Made by a program: the position numbers and the translations under genes. Positions 44,545 through 53,274 of a stretch of DNA of 64,000 nt are shown here, in pieces; positions within the stretch are counted from its first letter, which is position 1; every line of letters starts with the position of its first letter. The notes under the pieces are model-generated. The model made no database searches, was not told the DNA's origin, and saw only the letters and a list, made by a program, of their open reading frames with translations. The DNA is from S012-113 sp965368405. GTDB taxonomy: Bacteria; Bacteroidota; Bacteroidia; Cytophagales; Cyclobacteriaceae. The stretch is from assembly GCA_965368405.1 (NCBI GenBank), contig CBDUMS010000004.1, forward strand, positions 10,092 through 74,091. Reading direction: 5' to 3'.

Positions 44545-45063
44545 GTAGATAGCTCGTTGAAGCATACTAGTACTTAATGCTAAACAGTCATTAGCCCTTA
44601 ACGACGTATATTCAGAATTGGAAGTTGTCCCTAATGGTGTTTCGTATGACCTCCTGGCTACTGGAGTTCAAACCACCAGTCTGCCAAATATGAAATATAA
44701 GTGATCTATTTGCTGTCACGATTAAAGCGCATTCCATCCATGGATAATTGATCTATGCATATCCCTGCTAATAATTAAAGCCTAGAGTAGCTGGGTACTA
44801 AATATTAAATTTCGTATGTGGGATTCAAATGTCTCGTGCCTCTCTCTTTGAGATGGCAAAGATTAGTTCTATAGAATTGGCAATATGCAAATCTGCAGTA
44901 AATAAGATATCCTTTAAGCACGAAATAACCGTCGAGTACAATTTCTCTTACAAAGTTTCTAGTGTGGCTCACAAAAAATATAAGTTCGTTCACAAATACC
45001 GGGGCGCACGATTTCAACTGTATTTGTAGCTTACAGTAATTAAAAACACACTTAAGAAATATT
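44545..45063. other. Gene-poor gap of about 519 bases
   Basis: No gene I can defend. It contains an open stretch without a start codon at 44561-44705 (ends in NDVYSELEVVPNGVSYDLL-like sequence and TGA) that may be a decayed gene, and a 66-codon frame at 44829-45029 with no recognisable features and a competing frame on the other strand. No terminator or consensus promoter for the following giant gene was identified; TGTATTTG at 45019-45026 is only near consensus. Confidence 0.5.
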
Positions 45064-48000
45064 ATGAAAAAACTGCTACTAGTCTTATTTGTCTCCTTTA
45101 CTGTTCTTGCAAAGGCCCAGGTGTTTTGGCCAACTACTGAACCTGAAGTAATTGAAAATCTCGGAAGTTACACGCTTTCCAAAGTTGTTTCAGCTGACTT
45201 AAACAACGATGGCACTGATGAGATTATCTATTACAAATATTTTTCTACCACGAAAACAATAACGATTCACGATCCTAGTAGTGGTACTTCCTTAGATATT
45301 GCAACAAGCTCTGGTGCGGGCAAGTTTAAATTCGGCGATTTTAATGAAGATGGGTTTTTAGACATCATTCACGACGCATCTGTTGTTTATGTGTATTTGT
45401 CAGACGATTCTAAGTCATTTTTAGCATCAGGTTTTTATGCTGGCTCCGCATTAGCTCCTGGATCAACAGCAGTTGCTGTTGGAGACATCGATGAAAACGG
45501 TGATCTCGATGTACTTGTTGCAGCCTTTGGCCCTCATAAATGGGTTGTTTATAATGGTGATGGGCTTGGAGGATTTACAGAAACTAATTTAGGCCTACCA
45601 ACAAGTTGGAGCGCCGCTTCGGGCACATATACTGCATCGATTGAGCTTATAGATTTTGATGGCGACGACAACTTAGACATTATTGCAAGCGGTAAAACAT
45701 TCCCGAGTCCTGCGAGCAAATATGGCACCACCATTTCGAAGGGAGATGGCTCTGGAGCTTTCAATTTCGCATCAGATTATCTCTCAACCATTGATGTGGC
45801 AGCGAATAAGCCCATATTTTATGGTGATGGTGACGAGGTATTAATTACAGATGTTGACGGTGATAGTGAGCCCGATATAATTTTTCAAGGTGCCTTTGGG
45901 AATGGAAGCAAGATTCTGCTAAACACCGGTGTTGCCATACCAACATTTACCGATTTAGGTTTTAGCCTGGGGAGTGATTTCATGCTAGCGGATTTTAATG
46001 GCGATCTTGAAATGGATATTGTTAATGCAAGTAATAATGGGCATTACGACATCATGCTTTCAGACGGCAATGGATCGTTCAGCTATGATAGGTCCTTTGC
46101 AACAGGCAGCAATCAAGGAAGCACATTTACAATGGCAGATGCCAATGGTGATAGTGAAAAAGATATTGTCTATTCTGATGGCATTGAAGATATTCTTTAT
46201 TTGGCCACATTTGATAATGGCTACAAAAGCTATAATGGGTTGGTTGGCGAGTATAATCTAAGAGATGAAACTTATTATGATGCTGAACTCTCTGATTTAG
46301 ATGGCGACGGCTATGACGAAATGCTAACCTTGCACAACGACAGCTTGGTGGTTATGATGAATAACGATATGCAATGGTCATTTGCAGCGGCAGATTACTA
46401 TATAACACCGGATAATCCTAAAGCAATTGAAGTAGTTGATTTGACCAACGATGGCTACCCGGAAGTTATCGTAGGAAGTGCCGATGCCACTAATACTAAT
46501 ATCACGGTATTCACTAATGATAATTCTGGCAATCTCTCATTTGGAACACAATTCACTTCTGGAAATATAGCAGACATAACTTCAGGAGACTTAAATGGTA
46601 ATGGGGCACCAGATATTATTGCTGTAACCAATTCCGACATATTGGTGATGCTAAATAATGGTACTGGCACATTAGCCTCTCCTATTAGCACAAGTTTTTC
46701 AAGTGGCAATTTTGTGTCTACAGGAGACATTAATGGAGATGGTTTTTTAGACGTAATCGTGAAACGGTCAAGCCGAGTTTACGCATATCTTGGAGATGGA
46801 TCTGGTGGGTTAACGGCATCCGGTCAGAATGATTTCATTAATGATTTAGGAAACGAATCACTTAGGGTTGCCGATTTTAATAATGATGGTATTGATGATA
46901 TCGTTAGTATAAAATCCTCATTTTCCAATTATCAAATAAATGTAGCTTTAGGAGAGGCCGGTAAACTCTTGTCTGAATTAACCGTGGTGCTATCTGGGTC
47001 ATTTTTTAATCCAGTTGATTTCAATATTGGAGATTTTAATGGGGATGGAAATTTAGACGTTGTTCTTGATTCAGACCATTCGAAAGAGATGAGAACGTTT
47101 CTTGGTGATGGAACCGGAAGTTTTGTTGAACCAATGCCTGCCATTAAAATTTCATCGGTATCCAGTGATAATAACGTACATATTGCGGTTGGAGACATCA
47201 ACTTTAATGACAAAACTGATGTTGTTATTGTGCGCCAGAGTGAAGCTTACGTTTTGCTAAATGTATTTACCCAAGCCACTGAACCAACCGTTTCTGCATC
47301 TAATTTATCTATCGGCACCCCCGATTTTAATGGCACTGATATCAGCTGGGATCGAGGAAATGGCGACGCTGTAATGGTACTAATTGCGGAAAATACTATT
47401 GATTTGACTAAGCTTCCTGTTGATTTTAGTATTTCGAATGATTTAGGTGGCAATAGTATACTATATGATGGCACAGGAGCTTCCGTAACTTCTGGAGTCC
47501 TTAAAAAGAATACTATGTACGAGGTTGGAGTAATCGAGTACAATGGTAGTACAGTATCCGCAAACTATTTCACATCGGGCTTTCCAACGGCAAGTTTTAC
47601 CACCCCTAAAAGTGCTCAAACCATTACTTTCAATTACTCGGCTGACGTGGCATACACTCAAAACCCATATGCTGGAATTGCAACGGCGAGTTCGGGGTTA
47701 GATATAACCTACGAAGTAGTTTCGGGACCGGCAGAAATAACAACAGAAGGTTTAATACAGCTAACAGGTATTGGCGCTGTTACGTTACGCGCTAAGCAGG
47801 AAGGAAATAATGAATATGACCCTGCTCCTGACGTGGAACAGACCTTCACTGTTATTCAAGGTCAACAAACTATCTCTTTTAACCTTTCTGCCACTACTTA
47901 TATTAATTATGATAATTATGAGCTACCCATCTATTCATCAGGTGGGTTGCCAATATCGTATAGTCTTGATAGTGGTCCTGGTTCCTTGGTTACCGATGGC

Positions 48001-49464
48001 GACACTACATGGTATGTTTGGGATGGTGAAGGAAGTATAACCATAACTGCCACACAAGCAGGTAGTACAGAATTTTCGGCTGCAGTTCCAGTTATTAGAG
48101 CATCTACTATTAGTAAAAGAGACCAAACTATAACCTGGAATCGATCTGAAGTAATTCAGAATAAAAATAATCGCCTTATATACCTGGAGGGAGAGAGTAT
48201 TCAAATGACGCTGGACACATTACAACTGAATGCAGTAAGCAGTTCGGGGTTACCAGTTACTTATATAATATTTAGTGGACCTGGTTATTTGGAAGGTATT
48301 AATGAAGATTCAAGGAATTACATCTATAATGGAGTAGGAGATGTAACCATTAATGCTTTCGCATCGGGCGATGATGTATATAATAGTACATTTCCCGCTG
48401 ATGTAAACTTTACGGTTATTAAAGGAGACCAGACAATTAGCCACAATGCTCAGATAAATGGTATAGGATTATCGAGCTATGCCTATGACCCAGAAGTATG
48501 GGTTAAAATTAATGGCAATTCGACCTCTGGGTTAGCAATAGATTACTCTCTAGCCAACACCGACCTAGCGACTATTGTTGCGGACAGCGTAAATGTAACG
48601 TCTGTCGGTAGTATCTCTTTACGATTGAACCAAGCTGGCGACGACAATTGGAATGCTGCCGCAGAGGTACAAGTAAATTGGGCTGTCTCAAGAGCAAATC
48701 AAGTGGTTATATTTGATGACATCTATGAGAACATGGTTGTAAAGGACTCGGTTATTGTGTTAGAAGCAAGTAACGACTCAGGTCTAGATATTTTGTATGA
48801 TATATCGCGAAACCCAAGCAGTTCAGATGTTTCGATTAATGGCAACTCTCTTACCGTAAATAGCACAAGCAGAAGTGGTTCAATTCAAATTCGTGCATAC
48901 AGCCAAGCAAATGTCAATTACAATCAGTCTGATCCAGTATTGGTTGATTTTTGCCTGCTACCTGAGACACCTTCGATTACGGTTTCAGGGCTCGGTTCAT
49001 CAGCAGTAACGCTTACATCTTCAAATACATGGGATTATGCGGAATGGGAAAAGGATGGCAGTGAGTTTTCATCATTTGCCGGAAATTTTCAACCTACCAT
49101 TACCTCACAGGATCAAGTTGGGACCTACAAGGTAAGAGCTCGATCGCACGACGGAGAATGCCCCGTAAGTGATTGGTCGAATGAGGCAAGCCTATTGATA
49201 ACTGGTCTTGGTGAACTATCTAATCAACTGAGTATCTATCCCAACCCGGCCGAGTCTATTGTCTTTGTAACACTACCTACAGAAGCGAATGCCAATCTTG
49301 ATGTTTATGCAACTGATATGAATGGACGCACAATACGACTTAACTATGAGATAGAGTCGACGAAACAATTATCACTTGATATTTCCCACTTAACCAAAGG
49401 GAACTATCTGCTTCATTTAAGAAAAGGAGAGCAAGTATTTTATCGAAAACTAAATAAGAAATAG
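45064..49464 (+). CDS. Giant FG-GAP/VCBS repeat protein with MBG-like repeats and T9SS type A sorting domain
   Basis: 1466 residues. Signal peptide to about 19 (TVLAKAQ). Residues about 25-740 form beta-propeller FG-GAP/VCBS repeats with about 14 calcium-loop motifs such as DLNNDGTDE, DFNEDGFLD, DIDENGDLD, DINGDGFLD and DFNGDGNLD. A fibronectin-like section (about 745-850) follows, then five MBG/Ig-like repeats (about 850-1300), a last Ig-like domain, and a C-terminal type A T9SS signal (LSIYPNPAESIVFVTL .. DMNGRTIRL .. GNYLLHLRKGEQVFYRKL). It should be a secreted or surface protein binding calcium and perhaps polysaccharide or cells. A small lipoprotein gene follows after five bases. Confidence 0.92.
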   Translation: MKKLLLVLFVSFTVLAKAQVFWPTTEPEVIENLGSYTLSKVVSADLNNDGTDEIIYYKYFSTTKTITIHDPSSGTSLDIATSSGAGKFKFGDFNEDGFLDIIHDASVVYVYLSDDSKSFLASGFYAGSALAPGSTAVAVGDIDENGDLDVLVAAFGPHKWVVYNGDGLGGFTETNLGLPTSWSAASGTYTASIELIDFDGDDNLDIIASGKTFPSPASKYGTTISKGDGSGAFNFASDYLSTIDVAANKPIFYGDGDEVLITDVDGDSEPDIIFQGAFGNGSKILLNTGVAIPTFTDLGFSLGSDFMLADFNGDLEMDIVNASNNGHYDIMLSDGNGSFSYDRSFATGSNQGSTFTMADANGDSEKDIVYSDGIEDILYLATFDNGYKSYNGLVGEYNLRDETYYDAELSDLDGDGYDEMLTLHNDSLVVMMNNDMQWSFAAADYYITPDNPKAIEVVDLTNDGYPEVIVGSADATNTNITVFTNDNSGNLSFGTQFTSGNIADITSGDLNGNGAPDIIAVTNSDILVMLNNGTGTLASPISTSFSSGNFVSTGDINGDGFLDVIVKRSSRVYAYLGDGSGGLTASGQNDFINDLGNESLRVADFNNDGIDDIVSIKSSFSNYQINVALGEAGKLLSELTVVLSGSFFNPVDFNIGDFNGDGNLDVVLDSDHSKEMRTFLGDGTGSFVEPMPAIKISSVSSDNNVHIAVGDINFNDKTDVVIVRQSEAYVLLNVFTQATEPTVSASNLSIGTPDFNGTDISWDRGNGDAVMVLIAENTIDLTKLPVDFSISNDLGGNSILYDGTGASVTSGVLKKNTMYEVGVIEYNGSTVSANYFTSGFPTASFTTPKSAQTITFNYSADVAYTQNPYAGIATASSGLDITYEVVSGPAEITTEGLIQLTGIGAVTLRAKQEGNNEYDPAPDVEQTFTVIQGQQTISFNLSATTYINYDNYELPIYSSGGLPISYSLDSGPGSLVTDGDTTWYVWDGEGSITITATQAGSTEFSAAVPVIRASTISKRDQTITWNRSEVIQNKNNRLIYLEGESIQMTLDTLQLNAVSSSGLPVTYIIFSGPGYLEGINEDSRNYIYNGVGDVTINAFASGDDVYNSTFPADVNFTVIKGDQTISHNAQINGIGLSSYAYDPEVWVKINGNSTSGLAIDYSLANTDLATIVADSVNVTSVGSISLRLNQAGDDNWNAAAEVQVNWAVSRANQVVIFDDIYENMVVKDSVIVLEASNDSGLDILYDISRNPSSSDVSINGNSLTVNSTSRSGSIQIRAYSQANVNYNQSDPVLVDFCLLPETPSITVSGLGSSAVTLTSSNTWDYAEWEKDGSEFSSFAGNFQPTITSQDQVGTYKVRARSHDGECPVSDWSNEASLLITGLGELSNQLSIYPNPAESIVFVTLPTEANANLDVYATDMNGRTIRLNYEIESTKQLSLDISHLTKGNYLLHLRKGEQVFYRKLNKK
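47614..48950 (+). repeat. Five degenerate tandem coding repeats of about 250-300 bases
   Basis: Within the giant T9SS gene the segments starting near 47614, 47861, 48121, 48424 and 48693 each open with a QT-I-hydrophobic motif (QTITFN, QTISFN, QTITWN, QTISHN, QVVIFD) and share a SSGLxIxY strand and a second GxG turn. They are divergent at the DNA level, so the array is old and not a recent slippage product. Confidence 0.7.
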
Positions 49465-49469
49465 AGAAT

Positions 49470-49925
49470 ATGAAACTTAATTTAAAATTATCCTTGGCGT
49501 TATGCCTGGTGAGTATACTAATAATATCTGGTTGTGGAGATGATGGCGATGGTGGCGGCGACCCGCAACCTCAGGGCGCAATGGCCGATGAAGTACTTGA
49601 AGCTAATGCCTGGAACCTGGAATCTGTAACGAGTAGCGCAAGTGGAGATTTAACTAGTGACTTTGCGGGATTAACAGTCTCCTTCTCAAACGGCAACTAC
49701 ACAGCAAGTAATACTGCTTATGGGGTCTTGGAAGCATCGGGAACTTATACCCTAAGTGACGTTACAGAATCTGGCTTATTTATTAGTCTTAGTAACGGCA
49801 ACAATGGAACAGCACAGATTAATGGAGAAAAGATTAATATGCAGATAACTGTGACTAACACCATTTTTGGAGGAGGGCGGTTATCCAGCCTTGCAGGAAC
49901 CTATCAATTCGTTCTCACAAAATAG
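49470..49925 (+). CDS. Small lipoprotein, lipocalin-like beta-rich
   Basis: 151 residues. Signal peptide ends SILIISGC (Cys 22), followed by an acidic/glycine linker GDDGDGGGDPQPQG. The mature part, about 105 residues, is made of short beta strands (WNLESVTSSASGDLT, LTVSFSNGNYTASN, ASGTYTLSDV, LFISLSNG) as in small lipocalin-like Bacteroidota lipoproteins. No specific function can be given. It begins five bases after the giant T9SS gene and should be its operon partner, perhaps an anchor or surface companion. A hairpin terminator follows at 49943. Confidence 0.78.
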   Translation: MKLNLKLSLALCLVSILIISGCGDDGDGGGDPQPQGAMADEVLEANAWNLESVTSSASGDLTSDFAGLTVSFSNGNYTASNTAYGVLEASGTYTLSDVTESGLFISLSNGNNGTAQINGEKINMQITVTNTIFGGGRLSSLAGTYQFVLTK

Positions 49926-49942
49926 TTTAGAAATTTAAGATG

Positions 49943-49967
49943 CTAGCCGAAGGAAGACTTTGGCTAG
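49943..49967 (+). terminator. Stem-loop terminator candidate after the T9SS/lipoprotein operon
   Basis: CTAGCCGAAG, loop GAAGA, CTTTGGCTAG: a ten-pair stem with one G-U pair, 18 bases after the lipoprotein stop. The T-run after it is weak (TATTT), so its strength is moderate. It may also stop the 55-codon gene running from the other side. Confidence 0.5.
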
Positions 49968-49997
49968 TATTTACCAAAAAAATATAGGCCTTCCACC

Positions 49998-50165
49998 CTA
50001 CTTCTTGCGGTCCTTCTCTTTAGGGGTTTGATCAGAAATACGCATGGTCCTACAAATCGACTCGAAGTCGGCAGATCCGATAAATAAGTCTAAATAACTT
50101 GCTGATGTAAATTTACTCTTGCCGGCTCTGTTTTCGCCTAATGCTGTTCTATTGTGATTTGCCAT
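49998..50165 (-). CDS. Small basic protein of 55 residues, unknown
   Basis: A complete frame on the minus strand, ATG 50163-50165 to TAG 49998-50000, in a gap otherwise without a gene. The product starts MANHNRTALGENRAGKSK, has a middle part SASYLDLFIGSADF with a plausible amphipathic helix, one Cys and a charged tail KEKDRKK. It has no signal peptide. I do not recognise it. In its favour are the ATG, the gap of nearly 500 bases with no other gene, reasonable amino-acid composition and a hairpin/half-site region upstream shared with the divergent gene. It could still be chance. Confidence 0.42.
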   Translation of the reverse strand: MANHNRTALGENRAGKSKFTSASYLDLFIGSADFESICRTMRISDQTPKEKDRKK

Positions 50166-50221
50166 GAATACTGTCTAAATGTTAAAGAGCATTATCGCTC
50201 TTATTCCAACGAACCAGTAAG

Positions 50222-50360
50222 ATACCATAATTACTTGGTTTAATTGTTATTGCCCATGGTATTAACTTTTCTAATCGGTACGAATCCTTGGTTAAATGTT
50301 GGAACTAATTAATACGAATCTGAATTAGAAAGAAATATTTATACCATAATTTGAATGGTA
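50222..50360. promoter_or_regulatory. Four ATACCAT/ATGGTAT half-sites in two inverted pairs
   Basis: ATACCAT occurs at 50222-50228 and 50341-50347, and the complement ATGGTAT or ATGGTA at 50256-50262 and 50355-50360. The second pair encloses the TTTG of the promoter for the 50408 gene, and both forward copies extend to the 11-base direct repeat ATACCATAATT. This is the layout of a regulator that binds in pairs. Confidence 0.35.
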
Positions 50361-50380
50361 AAGCATATTATTTAGCTTTG
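50350..50380 (+). promoter_or_regulatory. Promoter TTTG-N19-TAGCTTTG for the 50408 gene
   Basis: TTTG at 50350-50353 and an exact TAnnTTTG box at 50373-50380 with 19 bases between. ATG 50408 lies 27 bases after the box, so this gene has a normal short leader, unlike mnmE or pcm. Confidence 0.55.
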
Positions 50381-50407
50381 AAAGCTACGCACTATTAAAA
50401 GATCAGA

Positions 50408-51025
50408 ATGAGTAAGACCAAAACCTATGATATTTTTGAGGTCGAGGGAGAAGGATATTATTATTTCGGGCCCAATGAATTTGCTAACGATCCACAATTC
50501 CCTTACACCGAATTAAAACTATGGAAGTTTCGCAATGATGAGTATTGCCTCTCATTACTTCAGAAAAAAAAGAAAATCCTTCTAGCATACGGAACCTCGG
50601 AAAAGCTCGATAATTTCTTAGTTGAGCGAGGCGTTGCAACTGAAGAATTCAAGGTACTGGAGGTTCAAAACGATGGCTGGAAATTAAGACTTCAAGGCGG
50701 CTACAAGCTAGAGCTAGAACACCGGTGGTCATACGCTTACTGCCTTAGCAAGAATTATAAAGACACCTTCTTCTCTTTCTTCGACGGTGCTGATCTTAGC
50801 TCAGAAGGACCTAACATGGCTCCTAACTTAGTTGTAGATAAAAAGGTTACGCATACCTTAAGTGCGGAAGGAAACGAAGACGGTAGCGAACCGGAAGAAT
50901 TAAATCAATATTTAACTGGGTCGCAAATAGAAAGCAATAGATCATCGTCTGCTGTTAAGAATATTGTATACGCGATATTCTTAATTATTGTAATGTACCT
51001 TGCCTGGATGGCCGGCAGCGCTTAA
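50408..51025 (+). CDS. Tail-anchored protein of unknown function
   Basis: 205 residues, no signal peptide. Residues 1-125 look like a compact mixed alpha/beta domain rich in aromatic residues (DIFEVEGEGYYYFGPNEFANDPQFPY, given as about 7-32); about 130-180 is a flexible acidic linker; a single C-terminal helix (about 184-203, VKNIVYAIFLIIVMYLAWMA) should anchor it with the bulk in the cytosol. I know no family for it. Its promoter is among the best in the window and is flanked by paired half-sites, so it may be specifically regulated. The 46-codon antisense frame overlaps its last 45 bases. Confidence 0.78.
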   Translation: MSKTKTYDIFEVEGEGYYYFGPNEFANDPQFPYTELKLWKFRNDEYCLSLLQKKKKILLAYGTSEKLDNFLVERGVATEEFKVLEVQNDGWKLRLQGGYKLELEHRWSYAYCLSKNYKDTFFSFFDGADLSSEGPNMAPNLVVDKKVTHTLSAEGNEDGSEPEELNQYLTGSQIESNRSSSAVKNIVYAIFLIIVMYLAWMAGSA

Positions 51026-51121
51026 GATAATCCAAGCACCTAGACTGTAAAATATCAAGATAAATATTTGAATACCGGGTACACTGGGTTCAACCACCTC
51101 TTTACCATTAGGCTTCTCCAT
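50981..51121 (-). CDS. Possible small membrane protein of 46 residues
   Basis: A minus-strand frame from ATG 51119-51121 to TAA 50981-50983. The product starts MEKPNGKEVVEPSVPG and then has one strong 20-residue hydrophobic helix (IQIFILIFYSLGAWIILSAA) and a short polar tail. The last 15 codons are antisense to the membrane helix codons of the neighbouring gene, which can by itself create a hydrophobic complement, so this is a weak call. No consensus promoter was found upstream. Confidence 0.25.
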   Translation of the reverse strand: MEKPNGKEVVEPSVPGIQIFILIFYSLGAWIILSAAGHPGKVHYNN

Positions 51122-51203
51122 TCGTATAAATAATTTAATAGGAATAACAATCTAAGGACAAAAGACATATCTTTAGTTACTCTGTAATTTAACGAAATGA
51201 CCT

Positions 51204-53237
51204 ATGCTTAAGTCTGGACAGCCTTTATTATTAATTGTCTTTGTAATAATTTTCGGGTGTACTTCGGAACAACCTAAACTTGAATATTTTGATGACGAAG
51301 GTTCATTCCTCGTATATATGAGACAATCACGCATTGGTGAAGAAACATTTAGTATCCTGTCTACCGCTGATAAGGTAATCGTTAAATCCTTACAGGGCGA
51401 GAACGAAAGAGGTAGAATTAGTGGTGTAGTTGCCGAATTACAACTAGCGGCTGATCTAACACCATTATCTTACGAAAATATCCGAATTGCCAATGACGAC
51501 ACTACCAATATTCTCAAGGTAGTGTCATCGGAAGGCTCCCTGAATATCTGGGAGAAGAAAATGCCACGGGTCGAAGTGGAAAAACCAGCGAAATTCTTCC
51601 CATTGCACAGCAATATCCCTGCAGCAATGGAAATGATGCTCTATCATTATTACTTTCATAATGGTTCACAACCCATTCCTACCTTTCCTCGCGGAGAAAT
51701 AACACTAAGTTTTAAAGGCGATGACAAAATAACTATTAATGGAGAAGAAGAGAGCTTGAGGAGGTACGTAGTTGAAGGAATTAACTGGGGTGGTCGGACC
51801 GTTTGGGTAGATGCCAACAATAATCTTATAGCTTTAGTAAAAGCCAATACGCAGATTCGTGAAGTCATTCGCAAAGGGTATGAAGAAGCTCTTCCTCTCT
51901 TTATTGCCGGTAATGTAGAAGAGCAAATGGCTGCGCTCGCTGAGTATACTGAAGACCTTAAAAGCCCGCTGCCGCCAGTTACCGCTTTAGTTGGTGCGAA
52001 CATCATCGACGGGATAAACGATGAAACACAGACAGGCATGACCATTATAATTGAAAATTCAATAATTAAAGAAATTGGCAAGCAAAGCGATGTCGCGATA
52101 CCTGCAGACGCAAAAATTGTAGATTTAACTGGCAAAACACTCATTCCTGGCCTTTGGGATATGCATGGCCATTCGAACCAAGTGCAGTGGGCCCCAGCCT
52201 ATCTCGCCGGTGGCGTTACCACGATTCGCGACAATGGAAATGAAATTGAGTTTGCGACAGCGTTTAGAGATGCCATTGCTAAAGGTGGTGCTATGGGACC
52301 TGATATACTCCTGGCGGGCATGACCGATGGCGCAGGCGTGAAGGGAAATGGTATTATAAGAGCAAGAGACTCTGAAGAAGCACTGGAAGTTGTAAGGTTA
52401 TACGATAGTTTAGGTTACAATCAGATTAAGATATACACGTCCATTGAGCCCGATATCCTTAAGACCGTTGCTGCAGAAGCCCATGAGCGTGGTTTATCGG
52501 TAACTGGCCATGTGCCAAGAGCCGTAGGAAACGCTATTGACGCAGTAAATAGTGGTATGGATATGTTATCACATCGGGGCTTATTCTTAACCGTTCTTTT
52601 CCCCGATAATAAGGAGCTTAATTATCGTGGTCAGTATCTGACCAAGAATGAAATAAGTCAAGAACAAATTAATTGGGCGATTGAATTCTTATTGGAAAAT
52701 AAAACCGTACTCGATCCAACTATTGGTCTTGATTTAGTGCGCGGGTTACCGGCAGGAACTCCTATTGAATCGGTAGAGCCAGATGCTGGAAGAATTGCCT
52801 ATGAACTATTTGAAGGAAAACGCTTTCGTAACGGTATTAGTACGGAGCGCGCTACCCTTGCAAAGCAAGATTATATGAAGGCGATGGAGATTATAGGACA
52901 GTTTTACAAAGCTGGAATACCTATTGTAGCAGGAACAGACAATGTAGTGCCTGTATTTAGTTTGTACCTGGAAATTGAAACCTATCAGAAGCTAGGTAAC
53001 CTAACCCCTTTCGAAGCGATTCAAACTGCGACCATAATACCTGCCAGAGCCATGGGGTTTGGCAATAAAACCGGATCGCTTGAAGTTGGGAAAGAAGCGG
53101 ATATTGCAATTCTTGATAAAAACCCTTTAGAGAATATTGAAAACATAAGATCCGTTTCCGCAGTTGTCTCAAACGGCAACTATTATCAAAGCCGCCCCTT
53201 ATGGCTTGCAGCAGATTTTAAACCAGAAAGAGAATAA
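51204..53237 (+). CDS. Amidohydrolase lipoprotein (imidazolonepropionase/prolidase-like)
   Basis: 677 residues. Signal peptide ends FVIIFGC (lipobox). Residues about 25-255 form an N-terminal beta-rich domain not usual for the family; the amidohydrolase part starts near 260 (ALVGANIIDGINDETQTGMTI), with LWDMHGHSNQ (HxH), a glycine-rich GGVTTIRDNG, VTGHVPRAV, LSHRG and AGTDNVVPVF providing the metal-site His and Asp, and ends in the usual GSLEVGKEADIAILDKNP. It should hydrolyse an amide or cyclic amide outside the cytosol. Two secreted genes for a RidA protein and a dipeptidase-like protein follow at 37- and 45-base gaps. Confidence 0.85.
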   Translation: MLKSGQPLLLIVFVIIFGCTSEQPKLEYFDDEGSFLVYMRQSRIGEETFSILSTADKVIVKSLQGENERGRISGVVAELQLAADLTPLSYENIRIANDDTTNILKVVSSEGSLNIWEKKMPRVEVEKPAKFFPLHSNIPAAMEMMLYHYYFHNGSQPIPTFPRGEITLSFKGDDKITINGEEESLRRYVVEGINWGGRTVWVDANNNLIALVKANTQIREVIRKGYEEALPLFIAGNVEEQMAALAEYTEDLKSPLPPVTALVGANIIDGINDETQTGMTIIIENSIIKEIGKQSDVAIPADAKIVDLTGKTLIPGLWDMHGHSNQVQWAPAYLAGGVTTIRDNGNEIEFATAFRDAIAKGGAMGPDILLAGMTDGAGVKGNGIIRARDSEEALEVVRLYDSLGYNQIKIYTSIEPDILKTVAAEAHERGLSVTGHVPRAVGNAIDAVNSGMDMLSHRGLFLTVLFPDNKELNYRGQYLTKNEISQEQINWAIEFLLENKTVLDPTIGLDLVRGLPAGTPIESVEPDAGRIAYELFEGKRFRNGISTERATLAKQDYMKAMEIIGQFYKAGIPIVAGTDNVVPVFSLYLEIETYQKLGNLTPFEAIQTATIIPARAMGFGNKTGSLEVGKEADIAILDKNPLENIENIRSVSAVVSNGNYYQSRPLWLAADFKPERE

Positions 53238-53274
53238 TCGTTCAATCTTAGTTAAATATTACCTACCGTAAATT

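Noticed and set aside
44829..45029. 66-codon frame before the giant T9SS gene
   Set aside because: No recognisable motif, a competing minus-strand frame of similar length over the same bases, and no promoter or coding-like composition.
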